From positions 105,565,842 to 105,629,841 of the forward strand of contig OZ022500.1 of assembly GCA_963989385.1 (NCBI GenBank): DNA of 64,000 bases, given 5' to 3'. The stretch is from Ctena decussata. Its lineage: Eukaryota > Mollusca > Bivalvia > Lucinida > Lucinidae. Below are positions 41,301 to 50,918 of this stretch, in pieces. The position numbers and the translations under genes are program-made. The notes below the pieces were generated by a model. It saw nothing but the letters and a program-made list of their open reading frames with translations. It was not told the DNA's origin and did no database searches. Each line of letters begins with the position of its first letter. Position 1 is the stretch's first letter.

Positions 41301-44300
41301 TCAATGTCAGCTAACATCCAAGATATTGCATGAATTATACAACATGTCATTGATACAGTTTCCATCAAAACTTCATTGGCTATTACGTAAAAGCACTTTA
41401 TCAAAATTTTATTATAACATGATAAACAGCAGTAATTAACAAAGGTAAAGCTACTAAGCACAAAACTATTAAGCATTTATTGAAAGAAATTTATTTTACG
41501 AATAACAAAGAAGTACACACCTGGTGGAAGGCCATACATGGCAAGCCCTGGACGGACAAAGTCCAGATCTGTACCGTAGCCAAGTAAAGTTCCAGCGGAG
41601 TTAGCCGCATGCAGCTTTATTCCTTGCTCTCTGCAATAAGATAAGAAACCATTTATCAGGCAAGATCTTAAGTCCTCATGTATTAGCCAACAAGGCTTTA
41701 TATATATGTGAGTGGACTCATTTTCAGCGGAAAGCAACTTTGCCATTTTCAATTTTGTGTCCATTTTCAGAGGTTGCTTTATCATGGCAGCAAATTCGTT
41801 TAGAGCAGGTCCCATTTTGTAAGGGTCACGTCATTCTGGGAAGCAAACAGGAAGTCAGAAAAACTGCTCCCCTTCGTAAAAGTGGCGAAAAAAGATGGCA
41901 GTATGCCCATATGACTTAATATATGGTCCCGGAATATACTCTTGGGCACACGCATGAGAAAAATCGTCTCACAAAATTCTGGTTTCTCAGCCAGTTCAAA
42001 CCGCTTTTACACCAGTGACGTGAATGGTCTTTTGCGACATTGAATGCCTATTATCCAAGGATTTAGCTAACCTTCAATCTATTGATCTCTTTTCTGACGT
42101 ATGTATTTGTACTTCTGAGCAGAAAAATGCCAATGTAATAATCTTTTAATTCAAACTATTCAGGACAATGCCAACTTTATAATCCTTTAAAGAGTTAGTC
42201 CATGAAATATTTGCTTTATGATGCAACTTTTTTTCGCTTGCATTTAAATGTTATCGCGCTAGCAACGATTACAGCTTCAGTGCCCGAGATAAGAGGTGTA
42301 ACAGTGTTAACTTACGGATAATTTCCATATTTCTGCATTAACAATACATTTATTGTGACCTGTGATTAGACCTGTCTCACCGAGTTTTAATGAGGGATCA
42401 CAATACATGTTTTCATCGAGAAATAAAAAAGAGATCTCCTATTTGTCTTACGAACCCCCCCCCCCCCCACCCCTTTATCTGAAGCCCACTGCGCCCTCCA
42501 CCCCATCCCACTACCCGCTCCCTCAAAATATCACTGCTATAGAGACCAGTATCAAAAATGAAATAAAACATTATGATATCCGGAGGTATAAAATTACCTG
42601 TATTTCTTGGTGTAATGTAGGAATGTTCGTAGTTGTTCATTTGTAAATTCTGGATCGTCCCAGGCTTGTGCGAAATGTGTCATAATACTGTGCACGTGTA
42701 TGTTGTATTCGTCACAAAACTGCACATGAAAAGAGAAACGGCCATATGTAAGATAGATCTTGGGAATATCTGTCTCCAAGTGAGCATTCGCGCATTGTTT
42801 ATGCTTTAAGACATTGGCCTTCGCGCAGCGAACTTTATTTGGAAAATTATTTTATTGACAAAATTTAAATTAGTTAATAATAAATTAGTTTAACAGTGAA
42901 TGAATCTCTTCATAACTGATGAGTGTTGACAATCTTTTTTTTTCAGATGTTCCAATGTACTGAAATGTGGTGAAAATATTTTCGCTCATTATATGACAGC
43001 ACTTTTAATGCAATTCATGCCCATACTATCATCTTGAATGATTGAACCCCGGTCAGAAATGAAAGTTTAAATAAGCCGGTGATTTAACATTATCTAATTT
43101 ACAAGGAGTCCGCTGATTTTTTTGATTTTTATTTTATTTTTCTCAGTATGCCCTTAGGTCCAAATTAGGATGAATTATGTGGATAGTCACGAGATAACGT
43201 CAGTTCGTATACTCAATAAAGTTTGTGGTGTTATCATTCATCTGAACTGCCTCAACTAGTAAAACGATATCCCGGCATTATCCACAAATTGCCCCTAATC
43301 TGGCCCTTCGAATGCCAAAATGAACCTACATCCATGATAGAGTCGAGTTCCTCACATTGACAACCATTCCTGGACATACCCGAGTCCATCTTAACCACAA
43401 CACTTCCATATTCTTCTTCCTGTGAAAATAAAATTAAATGCATACTTAAAACAAATCAAATGTCGAAAGAACTGAAAGATAGCCATACAATAATCGTGGA
43501 TTTCGGCTGTGGTCAACATATATAGCCTGGAGAGGGATGGGCTCCGTCAGGCTGAATCCTGCCCTTGAAACACCATGGTTGACACAAGAGATTCTCAGCA
43601 GATAGACAGAATATTGCTCAGAATTATACAACCATGAGACTGATGGTGACAACACGGTTCTGGACTGCAATCAGCCCCCAGAAGAAGATCAACAACCGAT
43701 CCTTCGTGAGGAAGTTGAGATTGCAGTAGCAGCACTGAAGAAGGGAAAATCTGCCGGAGTTGATAATATACCAAGCTGGAGGGGAGACCATGATTGATGT
43801 TTTAACAGATATCTGTAACAGGATCTGGAGAACAGGAGAATGGCCTACCCCATGGACTCAGTCGCTGATTATTACTCTCCCTAAAAAGCGCAACCTACAG
43901 CTCTACCAGAACTACAGAACCATCAGCCTCATCAGTCATTCAAGCAAAGTCATGCTGAAAGTTATCTTGAACAGGCTTAAGCCACAAGCTGAAGAGATAA
44001 TCGCTGAGGAACAGGCTGGGTTCCGAGCAGGAAGGAGCACCACAGAACAGATCTTCAACCTTAGAATCCTGTGTGAAAAGTATCTCCAACATCAGCAGAA
44101 TCTGCACCATGCCTTCATTGATTTCAAAAAAGCCTTTGATAGGGTATGGCATGCAGCTTTATGGGCCACCATGAGGAAGTACAATATCAATGCAAACCTT
44201 GTTCGCACCATTGAGCAGCTATACGACAAGGCTACAAGTGCAGTGCTGATAAATGGCAGCACAGGAAAATGGTTCAGAACAACAGTTGGAGTACGACAAG

Positions 44301-47300
44301 GATGTCTTCTGTCACCCACCCTCTTCAACATTTTTTTCGAACGGATCATGTCTGATGCTCTGGAAGAACATGATGGAAAGGTTAGCATAGGCGGTTTGCC
44401 GATGACATAGACGCTCTTGCTGAGGAAGAGCAGGAACTAGAAGCTCTAGTTGAAAGTCTCGACCAGACCTGCACAAGGTATAAGATGGAGATCAGCGCTG
44501 AGAAGACCAAACTGATGACAAACAGCGCAGATGGCATCCAGAGGGAGATCAAGGTAAAGGGGCAGAAGCTGGGTACTGTAAGCAGCTTCAAATACCTTGG
44601 AGCAGTTGTCTCAGATGATGGCTCAATACAGTAGGTTCTCTCAAGGATAGCACAAGCCACTTCAGCTCTTACCACGCTGAAACCAATTTGGAGAGATAAC
44701 AACATATCTCTTGGATCAAAGATGACACTTATGCGCTCCCTTGTCATTTCCATATTTCTGTATGCCTGACTCATGGACCTTAACTGCAGAGTTAGAGAAA
44801 AGAACGCAGGCCTTTGAGATGAGATGCTACCGAAGGTTACTGAACATTTCGTACAAGGACCATATCACCAATGAGGAGGTTCGCAGGAAGATCCAAGCAG
44901 CCATTGGAGAATATGATGAACTCCTGACGCTGGTCAAGAAACGGAAACTAAGGTGGTTTGGCCACGTCTCAAGGTCTTCTGGTTTAGCAAAGACAATCCT
45001 TCAGGGCACAGTGAAAGGAAAAAGAAGAAGAGGCAGACAGAAGAAGAGGTGGGAAGACAATATCAAGGAGGGGACTGGAATGGATTTTGCCAGCTCAACT
45101 AGGGCAGCTGAAGACAGGACAAGGTGGAAAGGGATTGTTTTGAAGTCAGCTGTGGTGCCCCAACGACCTAGTAAGGTTATGGGATAGAATAGATAGACCT
45201 GTTCCTGATGACGATTAAGTTTTAGTCGACTATGTGGCCGAGTGTACTACAAGGAATCCGACCCCTTGCCATCAACGAGATTCGCTATAATCCAGTTTGC
45301 CTGATCACTGGTTTTGGTTCAATTTATGGCTCATCTCAAGGTAGTGTCGATTCAGCTTTAACGATTTGGCTTTACATAACGTATGTTATGATTACCTCAA
45401 ATGGGCTGAGTATATTTCCAGGGCAATGCTGTCTATTCTGTCGAATCTGAGCGACCCACGCTGTCAAAAATTCTGTGTTGCCAACTGTCGGTGTTAGATC
45501 GTACTCTAGCAGGTCAGGGATCTCCTCCTCACTAGCGTTGCCTGTAAAATTACAATAAATACTTACTAACGTGTTTATACAGCTTCCCTCTAGTTTACGC
45601 TACAATATTTAATTATCACAGGCCTTCTCGTCAGCAAGTCGGCATGGCTCTTTAACATTTTCCTACAAAAATAAACATACCCCCCCCCAACCAGGAAGCC
45701 ATCATGATGCAACACTGATATATACTTAGGAAAATCTTCGGAAAATAATCTGCCCAAAACGGCATAAAATATAATTCAGGGCAACTAGCACAGTAACGGT
45801 CCTAAAATGCTCAGTCTGATATAAGTCTGCACTGTTTACTCAGACCTATCCCAGCAGGCACATGACGTCAAAATGACGTCATACTGACGTCGATCCGACG
45901 TCATTACGTCGCATCGACGTCATTTCAACGTCATGTGCCTGTTGGGATCTATCCTAATACGTAGAATTTTATACTATAGGGAGCAAACATGGTCTCATAT
46001 TTTTGGCTGAATCTCTATATAAGCTGCCCGTGATGTGCAAAAATTATTCAATATGTTCCAGTTCTGATAAAAACTGTGGCTTATTATACAAGAGCGTTTC
46101 TAATGCGACATGTTATTTTGAGAATTACGAAAAAAAATGTTCCTGAATTATTATAATCAATCCTTATCGTTGCTCTGGTAGTGAAAATTACTAAAACGAA
46201 AATTCCCTTACCAAATATTTGTATGAAAGAACAAATTCCGGCTTTCCTCAATTCTACACCCTCCCAGGGGGATGCGACGGCGAAGTGGTTGATCCCGTGT
46301 CTAGCCAGGTGACGGCAGACTTCCACGCTTCCGTGGCCGTAGGCGTTACCCTTCACGACAGCGATCACTTCTGCAATTATAAAATTACAAAATCACAATC
46401 CAGGTTTCTGAGGACAATTTGGAACCCACCGGTTTATGAGACTTTCTGTTCATACTCAGTGTAAATATTTATTTGAGCCCTCAATATAGTCTCGGTGACA
46501 AAAACAAACCCCGAGGAAGCAACGCATCCCAGCAGGCACACAAAGTTGAATCAGCACTGAATCAACACTGAATCAACTTTGAATCAACCCTAATTAAATG
46601 TTGATACCTTTCCTTGAAAGGCTCATCACATTATGAGCCTAGCGCCTAAAGAATCTGAGTAGTATGCACACCTGGACAGTTTGAATTCCAAAACGGCCTT
46701 TTGAGACAGTATTTCAGTCTGTATCGGGCCGTCTCCCAGAGAATGGAGAACGAACAAGAGCTGTCGCCTGACAGCATAGCTCGCCTGAATAGGTGCTTGC
46801 CCATCACACAGTCCCTTTGGAGGTGTGGATTCTATGCATAAAACTTCAGGCAAGCATGTCCATAATGACAACACATTTATGAACAAAAGTTATCGAAGAA
46901 ATAAGTCTTAAAATAAATTTAAAATAAAAAAATCCACATGAAATTTCAAAGTCCATGAGCTTGAGGTCATAGAATTAAGCGGTAGGGTGGGGTGGGCTGG
47001 GGGGGGGGGGGGGGCATGTAGGCATGTAACAAAACCTTGAACCATTATCTAACATCAGTCCAAGTATTAGTATCAACTGAGTCCATCGTGGCACTGTGAA
47101 ATTATGTCTTCATAGATATAAAACTTTAACCAAAATCGTTAAGACAAAATTCTAAGTCGATGACCTTGACTTCAAGGTCATCCAGTGGGGTAAGTATATA
47201 GTGTTTTGTAAAAACTCAAAAAAGTGTCTAACATCAGTTCAAGTGTAAACTAAATCTCTGCCAAGCATTATGAATCAGTATGCAATTAGAAAACTTTCAT

Positions 47301-50300
47301 AAAGAACAAATTTCCAAAGTCCATGACCTTGACATCAAGTTCACTGAGCGGGGTTGGGGTAGTACTCTGCAAAACTAAGGATTAATATCTAACCTTGCTT
47401 CCAAGATAAAAACAGATTCTAAGTTATTCTGGAGCTATGTCAGATCAAAACTGAAAACAAAAACTAGTTTAAATCAGTTAAAACAAGCTTGCGGGACCCT
47501 AACCAATGATAACCAGCTAAAAGCAGACCTGTTAAATAGATATTTTGCCAGTGTGTTTGAAATAGAAGGAACAGGACCGTTACCGGATTTCCCGGATAGA
47601 GATTATACAGAAACGTTATCAACATTCAGTATCACAGCAGATGATATAAGGAAAGCCATTGTTAAATTGAAACCATCAAAGTCGCAGGGCCCTGACAACC
47701 TGCATCCCAAATTTATAAAGGAATGTTCCATGCAATTAATTGAACCTCTGAAGTGTACATTTACAAAATCTCTAAATGAGTCAAAACTGCCCAAGATATG
47801 GAAACAGGCAAATATTACAGCAATTTATAAAAGTGGAGAGAAAACTAACCCCGAGAATTATCGACCAATAAGTCTGACTTCAGTAGCATGTAAGCTTTTG
47901 GAGAGATTGATACGGGATAAAATATTAGAACATATGACAAGTAATGATTTTTTTAGTCCTTTTCAACATGGATTTATCCCTGGGAAATCATGTGTGACAC
48001 AACTTTTAGAAACTTTGGATGAAATTACAGATGCAATAGAACAAGGTTTCGATGTCGATATAATCTACCTTGACTTTTGCAAGGCTTTTGATAAAATCCC
48101 ACACCGACGCCTAATGAAGAAATTATGGGCCTATGGAATCAGAGGCAAAATCTACAAATGGATCGAAGAATTCCTAAAAAATAGAATTCAGAGAGTGGTT
48201 GTAAATGGGCGTTTTTCAAGCTTTGAGCAAGTAACGTCAGGGATACCACAAGGTAGTGTCTTGGGACCAATCCTTTTTGTCATATTTATCAATGACTTGC
48301 CTGAAGTTATACAGATTGTAATGAGACTGTATGCTGATGACTCTAAGCTGCTAGGACGTGTTAAATCAGTAGAACATGTAAATAATGTGCAAGCTAGCCT
48401 AAATAACTCGGTGATATGGGCTAATAAGTGGCAAATGACTTACAATTACAAAAAATGTCACCATTTACACATAGGAAATAAATTTCCTGATACTGAATAT
48501 ACTATGGAAACAGCAAATGGACCAGTTAAGGTCTCGAAGGTGTCCAGTGAGAAAGACTTAGGTGTCGTATTTGATTGTAACATGAAATTCAGTGAACATA
48601 TAAGTAGCAAGGTGACTAAGGCCAATCAAATTCTAGGTCTTATTTTTAGAACATTCACTTATATGGATAGGGAGATGTTTCTCAATCTGTTTAAATCTCT
48701 TATCAGGCCGCATCTTGAGTTTGCAACAACGGTGTGGTCGCCAATGTACAAAAAAGATATGATTCAGTTAGAGAATGTTCAACGTAGAGCGACACGGCTT
48801 GTTATCAGTTTACAACATATGTCATATTCTGATCGCCTGAGAACCCTAGGTCTTCCTACGCTGGAATATCGTCGAGACAGAGCTGATATGATCCAGGTCT
48901 ACAAAATACTAAATGACATTGACAAAATTGATAAAGACTCTATGTTTAAAATGTCAACTTACGTGGCAACGCGGGGTCACAACCAGAAGATTTTTAAACA
49001 GCGATATCGGCTAAGAATTAGAGGACAGTACTTCAGTAACAGGATCGTTGATACCTGGTTTTAACTCCCAGCATATGTTATTAATGCACCCTCTCTCAAC
49101 ATTTTCAAGTCAAGACTGAATAATTGCTGGTTAGGGCACCCTTATAAGTTCAACCCATGGTGTTATACTTCGGGCGAAAGGAGCATAATCAGAACCACAT
49201 ACCAGAATGCGTCTACAGAGGTCCTTGGGCCTGGGATGACGTCTACTACGTAAGAAACGTAAGAAACTAACTAAAGTGCAAATATAAAAAGAATTCATCA
49301 CTGGGTTCAGGAGATATGTGTCTTTAAAAGACTTTAACCAAAACATCCAATCAATAAAAAGACAATTTTCTAAGTCCATGACCTTGACATCAAGGTCACT
49401 GAGGGGAGTGGGGGTAGTACCTTGGAAAACTTTGGACCAATATCTAACTACAGTGCAAGTATCAAAGGAATCCATCCATGGGTTAAGGAGATATTGGGCT
49501 TTATAAAACTTTAACCAAAACATCCAGTCCAAAAAAGCTCCAAATTTTCTAAGTCCATGACCTTGATATCAAGGTCATGGAGTGGGGTGGGGGTGGTACC
49601 CTGTTAAACTTTGGACCAATATCTACCAACAGTGCAAGTATCAAAAGAATCCATCCATGGGTTAAGGAGATATAGGTCTTTAAAAAACTTTAACCAAAAC
49701 ATCCAATCCGGACGCCGACGCTGACGCGGACGCGGACGCCGACGCCGGGGTGACAACAATAGCTCTTCCTGAACTTTCGTTCAGGCGAGCTAAAAATGAT
49801 AGACGAGAGGAAAAAAAATATCCAAACCACCCCCACTCGCACCCACTGCAAGCATAGTAAGTAGTTATAACCAGCACCATCGCCCGACCACCACCACCCC
49901 TTTATTATGTAGTCATTAGCGAACATTTGCAAAGGCTTCTTTTTCCGTTGCTGGCTTAAATTTTTGCATTCTTACATATAGGCATGAAATGAATTAATAT
50001 ATGGCCCTATGACCTTGGGTGGACCGCAAACTAGACCTGTTTGTGATATTAACTGTCCGAATTCTGCGGTTGATTTGGCCGAATTACCCTTGTTTACCGC
50101 GCCACGTCCGAATTCTCGGTTATTCAATATTGCCATGTGACACTGCCTGTTTTGATCATGTGACTTGGTGAGCAACTCTTTCATCACCACCTTCTATTTT
50201 AGTTATTGATTTATAAATAACTACTATAGTCTATTTCCTCTACCTGGCCAAGAAAGAAACCAATCAGAAACGAGTATTCAGACACACCTCCAAATAGCTG

Positions 50301-50918
50301 ACCTAGTGACATTCGGATGTAAACAAATATGATGTAACTGCCACGAAGTGACGCTATGAACACATTAAAATGTTGACAGAATGCTGTTATTATTCCCTCC
50401 ATTAAGAAAAAAGATCTTGAAAAGATAATTGATCATTAGAAAGACTAGTTTACAATCGATCATTTGAGCAATCAGTGTAGTATTTCTGTCAGGCTAAATT
50501 TACTATCTGCTGCTCATAAGCGAACCGTTCACTTGAAAATTATTTAAAATTGAAATGTAGAAATTAAACTTATGATAAATGGGTTACCGACAGACTAAGG
50601 AACAAATTAAGTACTGGCCAGTCGGCATGTTTCAGTATTGCAATATTAATATTGAGGTTTTATCAATTAATACCGTACCAAGTTTCGTCCCAAAGCTGCT
50701 TTCGACCAACAGTTTTCGTAAGATTTGAATCATCATGAAAAGGAAATAAAATAATGTAGAAAATAGTTTAACTTACCAGTTTGATCCGAGCACAACTTCC
50801 TCAATATGTTGACATTTTTAGTCAACTGATCCAAGTCTATCTTGAGGAATGTCCTTCTTCTGGCCAGTTGATACTCGGTTTCATATGTTTGCCCAAATAA
50901 TTTCCAATTTGCCTCCAT
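38084..50918 (-). CDS. alr: Alanine racemase copy 2 (nine exons, 414 aa)
   Basis: Paralogue of the gene at 7713-23998, on the opposite strand and converging on it. Exons in transcript order: 50777-50918, 46212-46370, 45396-45541, 43330-43419, 42598-42719, 41521-41630, 40435-40564, 39135-39232 and 38084-38331, totalling 1245 nt with GT-AG boundaries. Motifs are AVVKGNAYGHG (K54), VVKMDSGMSRNG (K159, R166), IMTHFAQAWDD, FVRPGLAMYG (R246), GYADGY (Y314) and IGRVSMD (D345). The ATG directly follows an in-frame TAA. Intron phases equal those of copy 1. Exon 3 is 39 nt longer and exons 4 and 9 are each 18 nt shorter than in copy 1. The least certain boundary is the exon 3 donor. Introns carry LINEs in antisense orientation. 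All exons are open, so it is probably functional. Confidence 0.92.
38650..38882. mobile_element. P1 palindromic MITE in alr copy 2 intron 8
   Basis: TTTGAGCCGCGACGCGAG to CTAGTGTCGTGGCTCATTT. It has the standard internal motifs, with ACCAACAAAGTGGGTGTGCG in the left arm. About 320 bp upstream of exon 9 in transcript terms. Confidence 0.85.
39135..39232 (-). CDS. alr: alr copy 2, exon 8 (catalytic tyrosine)
   Basis: Residues 300-332. CKEGEVVATFPVGYADGYNR with Y314, then GRGILTTVHG. Acceptor TTTTTTCAG, donor GTAATT. Confidence 0.94.
39617..39682. repeat. Short palindromic repeat (GATCAGAC family)
   Basis: GACCCAGATCGGACTGC and GCAGTCTGATCTGAGTCC form the stem around CGTATAT. In intron 7 of alr copy 2. 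Confidence 0.65.
40232..40395. repeat. Foldback repeat with AGGGATAATTT stems
   Basis: GAAGGGTAACAGAGATAATT pairs with AATTATCCCTGTTACCCCTTC across about 120 bp, with TTTTCTTATCT / GATAATTTCTC inside. Partial relatives lie near 36670 and 42290. In intron 7 of alr copy 2. Confidence 0.6.
40435..40564 (-). CDS. alr: alr copy 2, exon 7
   Basis: Residues 257-299 plus two bases. LGLKPILTWMARPNHVKVMK and RVGYDQTYR, aligned with exon 7 of copy 1. Acceptor GTTTTCAG, donor GTAAGC, 130 nt. Confidence 0.93.
40565..41520 (-). other. alr copy 2 intron 6
   Basis: AT-rich sequence without a recognised element or exon. Intron 6 is under 1 kb here, against 5.6 kb in copy 1, where a large transposon has inserted. 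Confidence 0.5.
41521..41630 (-). CDS. alr: alr copy 2, exon 6
   Basis: Residues 220-256. EQGIKLHAANSAGTLLGYGT followed by [17 protein letters not shown], with R246. Acceptor TTATTGCAG, donor GTGTGT, 110 nt. Confidence 0.94.
41690..41905. repeat. Interspersed repeat, AGGAAGTCAGAAAA family
   Basis: Includes GGAAGCAAACAGGAAGTCAG, AACTGCTCCCCTTCG and AAAGTGGCG, plus TCATTTTCAGCGGAAAGCAA upstream. Intron 5 of alr copy 2. Confidence 0.6.
42598..42719 (-). CDS. alr: alr copy 2, exon 5
   Basis: Residues 180-219 plus two bases. FCDEYNIHVHSIMTHFAQAW then DDPEFTNEQL and HYTKKYR. Acceptor CATGTGCAG, donor GTAATT, 122 nt. Confidence 0.94.
43330..43419 (-). CDS. alr: alr copy 2, exon 4
   Basis: Residues 150-179. 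EEEYGSVVVKMDSGMSRNGC then QCEELDSIMD. K159 and R166 are the conserved active-site pair. Acceptor TTTTCACAG, donor GTAGGT. It is 18 nt shorter than exon 4 of copy 1, matching the longer preceding exon. Confidence 0.9.
43590..45197 (+). pseudogene. RTE-type LINE in alr copy 2 intron 3 (antisense)
   Basis: Covers most of the RT domain: EYCSELYNHETDGD, KKGKSAGVDNIP, KVMLKVILNRLKPQA, FIDFKKAFDRVWH, GVRQGCLLSPTLFN and the C-terminal LRWFGHVSRSSGLAK region. Visible lesions are a short deletion at about 43770; a 22-bp deletion at about 44391, relative to the 5.1-kb copy, that removes the residues just before FADD and shifts the frame; a TAG at about 44631; and loss of two bases at about 44767. The 3' end is TATGGGATAGAATAG. 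The endonuclease domain is absent. It is oriented opposite to the host gene. Confidence 0.9.
45396..45541 (-). CDS. alr: alr copy 2, exon 3
   Basis: Residues 101-149. NASEEEIPDLLEYDLTPTVG then NTEFLTAWVAQIRQN align with exon 3 of copy 1. The only nearby GT donor (GTAATC) adds 13 residues (RQHCPGNILSPFE) absent from copy 1. Acceptor TTTTACAG. The acceptor is firm; the donor is less so. Confidence 0.78.
45849..45947. repeat. CCCAGNNGGCACA-type MITE, ACGTC variety
   Basis: 99-bp palindrome TCCCAGCAGGCACATGACG to CGTCATGTGCCTGTTGGGA. The interior is iterated ACGTCA/TGACGT units (about ten). This is the cleanest copy. It lies in intron 2 of alr copy 2. Confidence 0.85.
46212..46370 (-). CDS. alr: alr copy 2, exon 2 (PLP lysine)
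   Basis: Residues 48-100. [20 protein letters not shown] with K54, then NHFAVASPWEGVELRKAGI. The usual Ala after the lysine is Gly here. Acceptor AATTGCAG, donor GTAAGG, 159 nt. Confidence 0.94.
46527..46612. repeat. CCCAGNNGGCACA-type MITE, GAATCAAC variety
   Basis: TCCCAGCAGGCACACAAAG followed by four TGAATCAAC/CTGAATCAAC units. It shares its terminus with the ACGTC elements but has a different internal monomer. The right end is unclear. Confidence 0.6.
46690..46752 (-). repeat. SINE-like repeat, left half of split copy
   Basis: GGCCTTTTGAGACAGTATTT then CAGTCTGTATCGGGCCGTC and TCCCAGAGAATGGAG correspond to 8385-8440. The continuation (ATGATAGACGAGAG, then CACCCCCACTCGCACCC) resumes at 49795-49910, on the far side of the inserted element. 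Confidence 0.75.
46980..47020 (+). repeat. Poly-G low-complexity tract
   Basis: GGTAGGGTGGGGTGGGCTGG followed by a run of 14 or more G, within a monomer of the Helentron-like element. Confidence 0.7.
47403..49253 (+). pseudogene. CR1/Jockey-type LINE reverse transcriptase
   Basis: Open from 47403 (KIKTDSKLFWSYVRSK, no start codon, 5'-truncated) to TAA at 49062. RT motifs in order: KSQGPDNLHPKFIKE, NYRPISLTSVACKLLE, FQHGFIPGKSC, IIYLDFCKAFDKIPH, SGIPQGSVLGPILFVIFIND, MRLYADDSKLLG (catalytic YADD) and the C-terminal TRGHNQKIFKQRYRLR. The TAA after DTWF is premature: the same frame continues with LPAYVINAPSLNIFKSRLNN and runs to TAA at 49251. There are no frameshifts, so this is the youngest-looking LINE here. 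It is antisense to alr copy 2 (intron 1). Endonuclease absent. Confidence 0.9.
49795..49912 (-). repeat. SINE-like repeat, right half of split copy
   Basis: ATGATAGACGAGAGG, CCAAACCACCCCCACTCGC and ACCATCGCCCGACCACC correspond to 8447-8660 without the 31-bp tandem insert. Confidence 0.75.
49913..50776 (-). other. alr copy 2 intron 1, proximal part
   Basis: AT-rich sequence. No element or exon was recognised between the SINE-like remnant and the exon 1 donor. Confidence 0.45.
50777..50918 (-). CDS. alr: alr copy 2, exon 1
   Basis: Residues 1-47 plus one base. ETEYQLARRRTFLKIDLDQL then TKNVNILRKLCSDQT aligns with exon 1 of copy 1, with four extra N-terminal residues. The ATG follows an in-frame TAA. 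Donor GTAAGT, phase 1. Confidence 0.9.

Larger units (their letters stand above)
46753..49794. mobile_element. Helentron/pearl-like element, interrupted by a LINE
   Basis: Inverted TAGCTCGCCTGAA (46777-46789) and TTCAGGCGAGCTA (49780-49792) mark the ends; the latter forms a terminal hairpin with TAGCTCTTCCTGAA. The core is ~155-bp units with CCATGACCTTGACATCAAGG, AAAACTTTGGACCAATATCT and CAAAACATCCAATC. A CGGACGCCGACG-type run (49708-49745) precedes the 3' hairpin. A CR1-type LINE (47393-49262) sits inside one unit. Intron 1 of alr copy 2. Non-coding apart from the LINE. Confidence 0.75.

Noticed and set aside
49680..49932. ORFs with ASASASASAS or VRVRVSVGVR runs
   Set aside because: Caused by the GACGCGGACGCC repeat at the end of the Helentron-like element.
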